NCBI GenBank assembly: GCA_030593785.1
Contig: JAUVGM010000047.1
Coordinates: 1-10,339, forward strand
Direction: 5' to 3'
From: Gammaproteobacteria bacterium
GTDB lineage: Bacteria; Pseudomonadota; Gammaproteobacteria; UBA6429; Thiohalophilaceae
Length of the DNA: 10,339 nt
The position numbers and the translations under genes were made by a program. Shown piece after piece: positions 1 to 6,813 of this stretch (position 1 is its first letter; each line of letters begins with the position of its first letter). The notes under the pieces are model-generated. The model saw only the letters and a list, made by a program, of their open reading frames with translations, did not search any database and was not told where the DNA came from.

Positions 1-73
1 GTAATTGTTCAGGCGAAATAACTTCGTTCATTGCGGTGATGCGTAAATCGTCTGTTTTATACTTCATACTCAT
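1..73 (-). CDS. aroG: 3-deoxy-7-phosphoheptulonate (DAHP) synthase, N-terminal fragment
   Basis: Only the first 24 codons are present; the gene runs off the left edge of the window. Reading the minus strand from the ATG at 73 gives MSMKYKTDDLRITAMNEV followed by ISPEQL. This matches the start of class I DAHP synthases of the AroF/AroG/AroH type, whose hallmark opening is a short leader followed by Y-x-x-D-D-L-R-I. The enzyme condenses phosphoenolpyruvate with erythrose 4-phosphate in the cytoplasm, the first step of the shikimate pathway. A second in-frame ATG at 67 is also a possible start. The start lies 10 nt after the stop of the upstream hydrolase-like gene, so the two are probably co-transcribed. 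Which of the three paralogues it is, and so which amino acid would inhibit it, cannot be told from this fragment; the symbol is by family resemblance. Confidence 0.78.
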   Translation of the reverse strand, partial: MSMKYKTDDLRITAMNEVISPEQL

Positions 74-83
74 AGCTTACTAC

Positions 84-956
84 TTAATTTAAATGTTGTT
101 TCATAAATACTGCAGCACGTTGTACTGCATCTTTTGATGCCAAGTCATCGGCAAACGTTCTGACATTTTCAGGTCTAAAATCAAAACCACGCCCTACACC
201 CGGGTAAATAATAACACGAGCATCACGGCCTTTTTCACGTAATGACTTTATGCCAGATTCAATCACACGGCGACGCTGATATTGCTCTTCATCACCAATA
301 AATACCAGCATTGGTATTTTCATTTGATCGACTTCTGCTGCATATCCGTAAACTTGCAATGCTTCTGGTGCATTAGGATCCTGCAAGTGCGGATAATATG
401 ACACATAACAAGCCACATCCTGAATTTGGCGTTTAAACGTTGTTGCTACTTTTAAAGTGTAATATCCACCACGTGTATGCGAATACAAGCAGGCTTTTTT
501 ACTGCTGATGTCTTTGCGTGCCAGTAAAACCGTTAAACCTTTGTTAACGTCTTTTTCCAGCTCATAATCATGCTCAATCGGGTGAGTCCCCATAAAATGT
601 GCTTTGTAGATATCTGGAGCGAGCACAACAAACCCTTGAGCAGCGATACATTTTACATGGCGTTGGATCAATTCATCCAGACCACGACGACCATGCTGGA
701 ATAAAACCGCTGGAAATTTTCCCTTTCTCTTTGGTCGGACAATCATCACGGGGACGTCAATACCGTTACTGTCGTAACTGCTCCACTCCACCTTTAAATC
801 ATAATTCTTCGGTGTTGAAATTTTACCCTCATTCCACCAGGCATCACTCCACCACCAGCTATTATCCAACTTTTCTTCATGCGCACTCAGGCTAAGTGGT
901 TGCAGTAAAAAGCCGGCACTTAGAATAAATATAAATAAAGGAAAATTTTTCAGCAT
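84..956 (-). CDS. Secreted dienelactone-hydrolase-like alpha/beta-hydrolase with replaced catalytic residues
   Basis: The 290-residue protein begins with a signal peptide (MLKNFPLFIF, hydrophobic to about residue 22, likely cut near SLSA-25), so it is exported. I chose the ATG at 956; the open frame extends six codons to a TTG at 974, but those codons would precede the signal peptide. The mature part has a tryptophan-rich stretch (34-41) and a dienelactone-hydrolase/prolyl-oligopeptidase-like fold: oxyanion region HGRRG (88-92), nucleophile elbow SHTRGG (159-164), strand plus GDEE (221-224) and YPGVGRGF (251-258). In active family members these positions carry Ser or Cys, Asp and His; here they read Thr161, Glu224 and Arg256. 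I infer a protein that has lost classical hydrolase activity or uses other residues. It is followed after 10 nt by the DAHP synthase gene. Substrate unknown. Confidence 0.75.
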   Translation of the reverse strand: MLKNFPLFIFILSAGFLLQPLSLSAHEEKLDNSWWWSDAWWNEGKISTPKNYDLKVEWSSYDSNGIDVPVMIVRPKRKGKFPAVLFQHGRRGLDELIQRHVKCIAAQGFVVLAPDIYKAHFMGTHPIEHDYELEKDVNKGLTVLLARKDISSKKACLYSHTRGGYYTLKVATTFKRQIQDVACYVSYYPHLQDPNAPEALQVYGYAAEVDQMKIPMLVFIGDEEQYQRRRVIESGIKSLREKGRDARVIIYPGVGRGFDFRPENVRTFADDLASKDAVQRAAVFMKQHLN

Positions 957-1037
957 TTTAGTCCCAAATCCCAACGCGTAGGGTTATTAGCCCGTCTGCA
1001 AAAAGTCGGTTATTTTACTCCAGCTTTTCGCCAAATA

Positions 1038-1051
1038 CCTAATAAATTAGG
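1038..1051. promoter_or_regulatory. Palindrome CCTAAT-AA-ATTAGG upstream of the hydrolase gene
   Basis: This perfect 6-bp inverted repeat with a 2-nt spacer lies in the 175-bp gap between the response-regulator stop (1132) and the hydrolase start (956), about 80 bp upstream of the latter. The spacer is too short for an RNA hairpin loop, so a dimeric repressor or activator site is the likelier reading. No regulator is identified. The rest of this gap shows no clear terminator or further gene. Confidence 0.25.
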
Positions 1052-1131
1052 CAATAAGCACGTCAATACTGGATATTTAGATAAAAAAGAGGGAATGGAG
1101 ATTTTTAGAGGTAATCTAATAAATACAACTT

Positions 1132-1524
1132 TTAAGCAGGGCAGCCTACCAAATTACTGATTTTGTCCAAAAATAAGCTTTCATTTATAGGTTTGGAGAA
1201 AAATCCGCTCAAGCCGAAGGACTCAGCATTTTTAGCAGTTATTTTTTTACTGTAACCAGTGATTAATAAAACAGGAAGGCTAGGTCTAACTTTTAATATT
1301 GCCTGTGCAATTTCGACCCCCGTCAGGCCAGGCATAACTTGATCGGTAATAATCAAATCAAAATCATCAGCATGATCATGAAAATATTCCAGGGCAGCAA
1401 AAGGTTCATTTTTGATAACGACATCATAACTTTCAGCCTCGAGCAATGCGCCTAGATACTCTGAAACAAGCTCATCATCATCAACCACTAAAATATTACG
1501 TCGTGCAACATCCTTAACTGACAA
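1132..1524 (-). CDS. Stand-alone receiver-domain response regulator (CheY-like)
   Basis: The 130-residue protein is one REC domain and nothing else. The acidic pocket is Asp15-Asp16-Asp17, the phospho-acceptor is Asp61 in LIITDQVMPGLTG, the switch threonine is Thr89 in LLITGYS, and the conserved lysine is Lys111 in FSKP. All residues for phosphorylation by a sensor kinase are therefore present. With no DNA-binding or enzymatic output domain it must act by protein contact, as CheY- or Spo0F-like proteins do, or as an intermediate of a phosphorelay. The start is TTG at 1524: an AGGT ribosome site sits 7 nt upstream, and the nearby ATG at 1531 is in another frame and stops after five codons. No histidine kinase lies nearby, so the partner is unknown. 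The 184-bp region upstream (1525-1708) is AT-rich and should carry its promoter, but I see no clear gene or hairpin there. Confidence 0.88.
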   Translation of the reverse strand: MSVKDVARRNILVVDDDELVSEYLGALLEAESYDVVIKNEPFAALEYFHDHADDFDLIITDQVMPGLTGVEIAQAILKVRPSLPVLLITGYSKKITAKNAESFGLSGFFSKPINESLFLDKISNLVGCPA

Positions 1525-1708
1525 AACACATACCTGTACATTAATTATTTTCGGTTAGTCTATACCCTTTATTTTGAATCGTCTTCATGAAAGGACAAAA
1601 TTTACAAAGTTTACTATTAGTCACAAAGGTATGTGCACTAAGGGTAATTACTAATAAACAATTATTATAATATTATTTATTCATTAATCAGGCATGCTAC
1701 AAATATGT

Positions 1709-3898
1709 TTATGCACGTTTTTTAGTAGGACGTTTTTTCCTGATTTTTTTATTTGTTAATTTATGTTCACCCGTATGTTTTGTTACAAACGGTTTAGAAC
1801 GACGCTTCTTTTTATTTTCATCTTTATCAAAAGTACCTTTAGGCTGAAAGCTTGGTATTAGATGGCGTTTGCCATTCCCAATTAAATCAGCACGTCCTAG
1901 TTCTTTTAATGCTTCACGCAGGATTGGCCAGTTACGTGGATCGTGATAACGTAAAAATGCTTTATGTAAACGCCTCACTTTTAAATTTTTTGCAATAAAT
2001 AAATCTTCACTACTATGAGTTACTCGCTTCAACGGATTCTTACCCGAGTAATACATTGCGCTCGCTGTTGCCATTGGTGAAGGTATAAATGTTTGTACTT
2101 GATCTGCACGAAAACCATTCTTCTTCAGCCAGATAGCAAGGTTCATCATATCTTCATTCGTCGTGCCGGGATGCGCTGCTATAAAGTAAGGAATGAGGTA
2201 CTGTTCCTTGCCTGCTTTTTTTGTTGCTGCTTCAAACATTTCTTTAAAACGATCATAGGTTCCAATACCCGGCTTCATCATTTTCGATAAAGTATTTTCT
2301 TCGGTATGTTCAGGCGCAATTTTTAAATAGCCACCAACATGATGCGCCACAAGTTCTTCTACATATTCAGGTGATTCAACCGCAAGGTCATATCGCACAC
2401 CAGAACCTATTAATACTTTTTTAACGCCGGGCAGTTTACGTGCACGCTTATATAAACTAACTAATGGTGAATGATCCGTGCCCAGGTTTTGACATATACC
2501 CGGATAAACACAAGAAGGTTTACGGCATGCCGCTTCAATTTCACGACTCTTACAAGCAAGCCGATACATATTTGCTGTTGGCCCACCAAGGTCTGAAATA
2601 ATTCCGGTAAAACCAGGGACGGTATCTCGAATAGTTTCGATCTCCTGAATTATAGAATCTTCAGAACGGTTTTGAATAATACGACCTTCATGTTCAGTGA
2701 TGGAACAAAAAGTACAACCACCAAAACACCCTCTCATTATATTGATCGAAAAACGGATCATTTCATAAGCAGGGATTTTTTTATTTTCATAACTTGTATG
2801 TGGCACCCGGGTATAAGGTAATTCATACAAGAGATCCATTTCTTTAGTTGTTAAAGGAAGTGGTGGTGGGTTTAACCAAACATCACGTTTACCATAACGT
2901 TGTACCAATGCACGCGCATTACCCGGGTTTGTTTCGAGATGTAATATACGTGAAGTATGCGCATACAATACTTTGTCATTTAAAACCTGCTCGTACGATG
3001 GCAAACGAATATAACTGGTTGCTCGATCAAATTTTTCTATACGAGAGATACGTTCTTTATTTAACTCTTTTTTATTTAAGGCTGGTTGGAAATCGACAAT
3101 AGCCTCATAGGGATTATTTTCACCCGAATCATTATTTGATGAGGTTTCTGCATAAGGATTTTTCGCTTTATCAACCTTACCTATTTCATCAATATGTGTT
3201 GAATCTATTTCACTCCAGCCTTCGGGGAATTCTTTACGTATAAAACCTGTGCCGCGAATATCAGTAATGTCACGTATATTTTCTCTGGCTGCCAAACGAT
3301 GTGCAATTTCAACAACCTGACGCTCACCATTACCAAACACTAACATGTCGGCTTTTGAGTCCATCAAAATGGAACGCTTAACTTTATCCGACCAATAATC
3401 GTAATGTGCAATTCGTCTTAAAGATGCTTCAATGCCGCCAATTACAATCGGCACATCATTAAAGGCCTCGCGTGCTCGTTGTGCATAAACGACAACAGAA
3501 TGATCTGGACGCTTACCGCCTTCCGCATCAGCTGTATAAGCATCATCTGAGCGAATACGACGATCAGCGGTATAGCGATTGATCATGGAATCCATATTGC
3601 CGGCAGTCACACCAAAAAATAAATTTGGCTTACCTAAAATTTTGAAAGCTTCGGCACTTTTCCAGTCAGGTTGCGAAATAATTCCTACGCGAAAACCCTG
3701 CGCTTCTAATAAACGACCAATCAAAGCCATACCAAAGCTCGGATGATCAACATATGCGTCACCCGTTACAAGAATAATATCGCAGCTGTCCCAGCCTAAA
3801 TCATCCATTTCAGCTTTGGACATAGGTAAGACAGAAGCAATCCCAAAGCGCTTAGCCCAGAACTGACGATATGAAAAAAGGTTTTTAGCAAATTCCAT
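1709..3898 (-). CDS. ygiQ: YgiQ-family radical SAM protein
   Basis: The protein follows E. coli YgiQ closely along its whole length (about 729 residues here, 739 in E. coli by recollection). The N-terminal part has GWDSCDIILVTGDAYVDHPS and the radical SAM core has NIMRGCFGGCTFCS, the CX3CX2C cluster motif with cysteines 391, 395 and 398 counted from the chosen start. These bind a [4Fe-4S] cluster that cleaves S-adenosylmethionine; the reaction catalysed is not established. Further landmarks are SDLGGPTANMY and LKIAPEHTEE. The C-terminal 40 or so residues are very rich in Lys/Arg, as is usual in this family. The frame is open upstream to an ATG at 3970, but family similarity starts just after the ATG at 3898, and the extra 24 residues are not family-like; neither start has a good ribosome site. 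A low-complexity insert with two NPY copies (near residues 247-264) occupies the known variable linker. Confidence 0.93.
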   Translation of the reverse strand: MEFAKNLFSYRQFWAKRFGIASVLPMSKAEMDDLGWDSCDIILVTGDAYVDHPSFGMALIGRLLEAQGFRVGIISQPDWKSAEAFKILGKPNLFFGVTAGNMDSMINRYTADRRIRSDDAYTADAEGGKRPDHSVVVYAQRAREAFNDVPIVIGGIEASLRRIAHYDYWSDKVKRSILMDSKADMLVFGNGERQVVEIAHRLAARENIRDITDIRGTGFIRKEFPEGWSEIDSTHIDEIGKVDKAKNPYAETSSNNDSGENNPYEAIVDFQPALNKKELNKERISRIEKFDRATSYIRLPSYEQVLNDKVLYAHTSRILHLETNPGNARALVQRYGKRDVWLNPPPLPLTTKEMDLLYELPYTRVPHTSYENKKIPAYEMIRFSINIMRGCFGGCTFCSITEHEGRIIQNRSEDSIIQEIETIRDTVPGFTGIISDLGGPTANMYRLACKSREIEAACRKPSCVYPGICQNLGTDHSPLVSLYKRARKLPGVKKVLIGSGVRYDLAVESPEYVEELVAHHVGGYLKIAPEHTEENTLSKMMKPGIGTYDRFKEMFEAATKKAGKEQYLIPYFIAAHPGTTNEDMMNLAIWLKKNGFRADQVQTFIPSPMATASAMYYSGKNPLKRVTHSSEDLFIAKNLKVRRLHKAFLRYHDPRNWPILREALKELGRADLIGNGKRHLIPSFQPKGTFDKDENKKKRRSKPFVTKHTGEHKLTNKKIRKKRPTKKRA

Positions 3899-3985
3899 GA
3901 TGATTTGAAGGGTTGTTAACCAGAAGAAACAATAATCAATTATAACCCAGGGTCCGTCGATCTTTAACATGAAAATGTAAAAAGA

Positions 3986-4019
3986 CTGTCATAAAGCTGT
4001 AATAACTTAAGCTTACATT
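3986..4019 (+). promoter_or_regulatory. PhoB-box promoter of the first small gene
   Basis: Positions 3986-4003 read CTGTCATAAAGCTGTAAT, two 7-bp direct repeats (CTGTCAT, CTGTAAT) separated by 4 bp. This is the layout of the PhoB operator and agrees with the E. coli consensus at 17 of 18 positions as I remember it. Ten nucleotides later is TACATT (4014-4019), a 4/6 match to a -10 hexamer, the same box-to-minus-10 spacing as in the phoA promoter. The direct repeats face the plus strand, so they would drive the small gene at 4051 and not the divergent ygiQ-type gene. The site predicts induction by phosphate starvation through PhoR-PhoB. Confidence 0.72.
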
Positions 4020-4050
4020 TCTCACTATATTCATTAATAGGAGATTTCTT

Positions 4051-4298
4051 GTGTCACGTTATAAACTTAAAAGTATTGAAAAAGTCACCGCACCTGAGAG
4101 AGCAACAAGTCTTAGATGGTATAAATTTATAATTGCGAATAACAACAACACAATTACAAGTTTACGTGCTGGCTCAGAAAGAGAAATACGTTTGTTGCTG
4201 CTGAATCAGTAAAAAGATTAAACGAAAAATATCTTACCCATATTGATTTCAAAATTCATAAACCTGTCTATGAAATCAATTTCGCATCCCATCTCTAA
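4051..4298 (+). pseudogene. Small gene of unknown function with a one-base frameshift
   Basis: A GTG at 4051, 6 nt after an AGGAGA ribosome site (4039-4044), opens a 53-codon frame ending at TAA 4210-4212. Around 4189-4193 the reading continues smoothly in the -1 frame to a TAA at 4296-4298, giving an 82-residue product if one T were restored to the run at 4191-4193. The joined protein starts MSRYKLKSIEKVTAPERA, has a basic beta-strand-like middle (TSLRWYKFII, NTITSLRAGSEREIRF), a helix (VAAESVKRLNEKY) and a C-terminal strand region ending FASHL. I do not recognise the family. There is no convincing slippery heptamer, so a mutation or an assembly error is more likely than programmed frameshifting. 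It sits behind a PhoB-like box and is followed by a second small gene with its own copy of that arrangement. Confidence 0.6.
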
Positions 4299-4325
4299 TG
4301 CTTTATTTCATCAATTAAATAATAT

Positions 4326-4359
4326 TATTCATGAAACTGTAACAAAACAAATGCAGAAT
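4326..4359 (+). promoter_or_regulatory. Second, weaker PhoB-box-like promoter
   Basis: Positions 4326-4343 read TATTCATGAAACTGTAAC, matching the PhoB consensus at 14 of 18 positions by my count, with the second half-site (CTGTAAC) intact and the first degenerate. CAGAAT (4354-4359), a 4/6 match to a -10 hexamer, follows after 10 nt. The distance from box end to ribosome site is 34 nt here and 35 nt at the upstream box, so the whole leader layout is repeated. Confidence 0.5.
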
Positions 4360-4388
4360 AATATAAACATTCTAAATAGGAGATTTTT

Positions 4389-4562
4389 ATGAAAAAAGAA
4401 GAATCAAATCCAGTCGAATTATGGCGCTGGAAAATGATTAGAAAAGTAGCTGATTATATAAATGAGCCTGATGATATTACAATGTCAGAATTAAAAGCGA
4501 TGATTGAGAGCTATCGCAACTATCATGATATAAAAGGTTATGTAGTTTCTAACTTTAATTAA
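4389..4562 (+). CDS. Small acidic-basic protein of unknown function (57 aa)
   Basis: The ATG at 4389 follows an AGGAGA ribosome site (4378-4383) at 5-nt spacing, the strongest start signal in this region. The 57-residue product begins MKKEESNPVELWRWKMIRKV, continues with ADYINEPDDITMSELKAMIE and ends YVVSNFN. It is predicted by eye to be mostly helical, has no cysteine, signal peptide or membrane segment, and is probably cytoplasmic. I do not recognise the family. It lies downstream of a PhoB-like box and behind a frameshifted small gene with the same type of leader, so the two may be members of one phosphate-starvation unit. Its stop codon is inside the left arm of a strong terminator hairpin, which supports it being a real transcribed 3' end. 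Confidence 0.65.
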   Translation: MKKEESNPVELWRWKMIRKVADYINEPDDITMSELKAMIESYRNYHDIKGYVVSNFN

Positions 4563-4586
4563 CCACAAGTTTTCTTGTGGTTAATT
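4557..4586. terminator. Bidirectional terminator between convergent genes
   Basis: AATTAACCACAAG and CTTGTGGTTAATT form a perfect 13-bp stem around a TTTT loop. A-tracts and T-tracts are modest, but the hairpin lies exactly between two converging genes: the plus-strand small gene's TAA (4560-4562) is inside the left arm and the minus-strand gene's stop (4587-4589) directly abuts the right arm. It can serve both transcripts. Confidence 0.8.
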
Positions 4587-5813
4587 TCACCTCAAATCAA
4601 ATTTATTACTTCGTCCCTGCAAGCAATTATCTTTAACCAGTATTTCAAGGTAGCCATCAAAGTTCGGCATGGCAAAACCCTGTTCGTTATTTTTTCGAAT
4701 ATATAATTCCAGTAAATTATCAATCACACCAGAATATATCTTCATCACACGAGCCTTTCGTAATATTTTAATTTCATTGCCAGCATCCTTATCTTTTGAA
4801 CATGCTAAATAATAAAAAAGCACCATGACATTTTTTGAATTAATATCTAATTCTCCCAAGGCACCATAAACATGATGTTGTGGTGGAAATATAGGTGCAA
4901 CCATTCTTAATATTTGCACCACTACTTTATTGCTCAGTGTAATATTTAGATCCTGTTCTTTACTCAATAAAACTACAAAATCCAGCAGTAACATGACTTT
5001 TAATTTTACCCGCCCAACATAATCTGAAAATTTGGCAAAGTATTTATCTGGTGATATTAAATAAGCCGCCGTTAACCAATATAATCGTGTTTTCTCATTT
5101 AACATTTCATCATGTTCTAAAGCATGCTCACAAATGGTTAAAAACTCATTCATGTCGCTGTATTTAAATGCAAGATATAACAGTTGCGATAATGTTTTCG
5201 CTTTACATTGAGTCCAGCTTTCTAATAACGGTAAAATACAATTTTGAATAACTTCGATGTCAGGATGATCTCCTAATACAAGATTTCTTCCGGGAAGATA
5301 GGTTGTTTTATTTTTTAACATCGCTACCCAGTATTGAGAAATGGCAGGCAAAACTTTTTCCTTATGCTCAGAAAATAAATACTCAAACCAGATATCTGAG
5401 TAACCTGACTTATTCGAAAAGTGAAAAGCAATCGCTTTCTCAATAACATCCACATCAAGATTATTAATGTTGCTAAAAGATTTTTTTGCAAGAAGGTCAA
5501 GTCCTGCCAGGATCACATATCCTTCTGCAAATTCTTTTTTACTCGCTGCCGCATGACCTATCTCAGTAACTGATGGCAAATCAGATTGACCTAAGCATGC
5601 TAAGAAACCAGCAAAGACACTTTCTGCCAGTTCAAAGTTAGCAAGTAATTTAACTTTTTCTTTTGGTTCTAACTTATTATCTATGACATAGAACATGCCC
5701 AAATAAGCTTTTGCAAATGGAATCAAAGCCTGAATATTCTCACCTGTTTTAATTGATGCAACCTGTGGCAACAAAAGTTCATCATTCTCTTTACGAGTTA
5801 ACTCAAAATCCAA
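4587..5813 (-). CDS. Helical-repeat protein resembling the C-terminal part of NACHT-type NTPases
   Basis: The 408-residue protein is almost entirely alpha-helical with a loose repeating pattern. Segments such as GYVILAGLDLLAKK, DIEVIQNCILPLLESW, LSQLLYLAFKYSDMNEFL and NEKTRLYWLTAAYLISPDKY recall the C-terminal sensor/repeat region of large bacterial NACHT NTPases, where helices with R-x-x-W-L-x-A-A and LLPLL patterns recur. This is recollection of a pattern, not a search. There is no Walker A motif, effector domain, signal peptide or membrane segment. The start is a TTG at 5813, with AAAGG 9 nt upstream and an in-frame stop at 5832-5834, so the gene is complete in itself and not a simple 3' fragment. 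It is divergent from the FGE-like gene. It could be a remnant or a stand-alone partner of a defence NTPase; a plain TPR/HEAT-type protein is the alternative. Confidence 0.55.
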   Translation of the reverse strand: MDFELTRKENDELLLPQVASIKTGENIQALIPFAKAYLGMFYVIDNKLEPKEKVKLLANFELAESVFAGFLACLGQSDLPSVTEIGHAAASKKEFAEGYVILAGLDLLAKKSFSNINNLDVDVIEKAIAFHFSNKSGYSDIWFEYLFSEHKEKVLPAISQYWVAMLKNKTTYLPGRNLVLGDHPDIEVIQNCILPLLESWTQCKAKTLSQLLYLAFKYSDMNEFLTICEHALEHDEMLNEKTRLYWLTAAYLISPDKYFAKFSDYVGRVKLKVMLLLDFVVLLSKEQDLNITLSNKVVVQILRMVAPIFPPQHHVYGALGELDINSKNVMVLFYYLACSKDKDAGNEIKILRKARVMKIYSGVIDNLLELYIRKNNEQGFAMPNFDGYLEILVKDNCLQGRSNKFDLR

Positions 5814-5858
5814 AACAAATAACCTTTGTTTTTAATGGTACATACATTGGTTAATTAT

Positions 5859-5876
5859 TACATATATTCATATGTA
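5859..5876. promoter_or_regulatory. Inverted repeat TACATAT-N4-ATATGTA between divergent genes
   Basis: A perfect 7-bp inverted repeat with a 4-nt centre lies midway in the AT-rich region between the divergent starts at 5813 and 5943. A related half-site, TACATACATT, is at about 5839-5848. The symmetry and position suit an operator for a dimeric regulator acting on one or both genes, but the sequence is AT-rich enough for chance to be possible. Confidence 0.3.
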
Positions 5877-5942
5877 TCTGTTTATTCTTAATTTTTTTAA
5901 CTATTATTGATGTTTAATTTTCCTGTTAAAAAAGGATTTAAA

Positions 5943-6767
5943 ATGTCACATAAAAGGCTTATCTCATTTTATTTCGCTTCCATTTGTTATTTAATTTTTT
6001 TAAATACTGCCTCCGCCGAACGTATTAAAATACCCAAAGGCGAATTCTTAATGGGTTGTTCAACAAATGACCCGAACTGTGACAAAGATGAAGGCCCCGT
6101 TGGTGGAACAAAAGTCTTCGTGCCACTTTTTTATATTGATAAATATGAAGTCTCTGTTGCTGAGTATAAACAATGCCTTAACGATAAAAGTTGCGGTCGA
6201 CCAAAAGACTTCAAACGTAACAAATATTGTAATCTTGATGGACCAAAACGCGAAAACCACCCTATTAACTGTGTTGACTGGCAACATGCCAATCAATATT
6301 GCATATGGAAAGGAGGACGTTTACCCGTTGAGGCAGAATGGGAAAAAGCCGCCAGGGCAGGAACTCATACACGTTATCCATGGGGAGATAACGTCTCCTG
6401 TAAAAATGCGATTCTTGATGACGGGAAAACAACGGGATCTGTAAAAGGTGAGCATGATGGCTGCGGTGACGATCGCACATGGAGCCAAGGCAAACGTAAA
6501 GCCAATGCGTTTGGTTTATTCGACATGCATGGCAATGCCGGAGAATGGATTCAAAACTGGTATGCAAAGGATGCTATTACAAAATATTACGCAAAGGGTA
6601 TACTTACTTCTCCAGAGAACGGTGTAAGAAAATTGGTACGTGGCGGTTCCTGGGATGAAAATCGTGAGAATTTAAGAAGCTCATTTCGTAACGTTAAACT
6701 TCCGAATAGCGGAAAAGGTGTTTATGGCTCAATCGGTTTTCGCTGTGTCCATGATAAACATGGATAA
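5943..6767 (+). CDS. Secreted FGE/SUMF1-fold protein lacking catalytic cysteines
   Basis: The start is the ATG at 5943, preceded by AAAGGA at about 6 nt; earlier in-frame TTG/ATG codons at 5907/5910 would put 12 residues before the signal peptide. The 274-residue product has a signal peptide (MSHKRLISFYFASI..., cut after TASA-25). The mature part shows the order of the formylglycine-generating-enzyme fold: GEFLMGC (33-39), FYIDKYEVSVAEY (63-75), CVDWQHANQYC (110-120), GRLPVEAEWEKAARAG (125-140), FGLFDMHGNAGEW (190-202), RGGSW (233-237) and GFRC (265-268). True sulfatase-activating enzymes have two catalytic cysteines just after RGGSW; here DENRENLRSSFRN contains none, so formylglycine formation is unlikely. 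Ten cysteines in the exported part suggest disulfides. The role is probably structural or ligand-binding outside the cytoplasm. A glutathione transferase-like gene follows after 46 nt. Confidence 0.82.
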   Translation: MSHKRLISFYFASICYLIFLNTASAERIKIPKGEFLMGCSTNDPNCDKDEGPVGGTKVFVPLFYIDKYEVSVAEYKQCLNDKSCGRPKDFKRNKYCNLDGPKRENHPINCVDWQHANQYCIWKGGRLPVEAEWEKAARAGTHTRYPWGDNVSCKNAILDDGKTTGSVKGEHDGCGDDRTWSQGKRKANAFGLFDMHGNAGEWIQNWYAKDAITKYYAKGILTSPENGVRKLVRGGSWDENRENLRSSFRNVKLPNSGKGVYGSIGFRCVHDKHG

Positions 6768-6813
6768 ACACGATAAATAAGACAAACAATTTCAATATAT
6801 TAAGAGAGTTATA

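Noticed and set aside
1615..1656. Inverted TATTAGT / ACTAATA pair upstream of the response regulator
   Set aside because: The arms are 7 bp of A/T-rich sequence 28 bp apart, within chance expectation for this intergenic region.
3899..3970. Longer ygiQ-type start at ATG 3970
   Set aside because: The added 24 residues do not resemble the family N-terminus and the codon has no ribosome site; similarity begins right after the ATG at 3898.
4185..4200. Programmed -1 frameshifting in the small gene at 4051
   Set aside because: No X-XXY-YYZ slippery heptamer in the right frame and no evident downstream pseudoknot; loss of one T is the simpler explanation.
6748..6764. Hairpin TCCATG-ATAAA-CATGGA at the end of the FGE-like gene
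   Set aside because: Only 6 bp, mostly inside the coding region, without a following T-run; probably a by-product of the repeated GATAAACA stretch at the 3' end.
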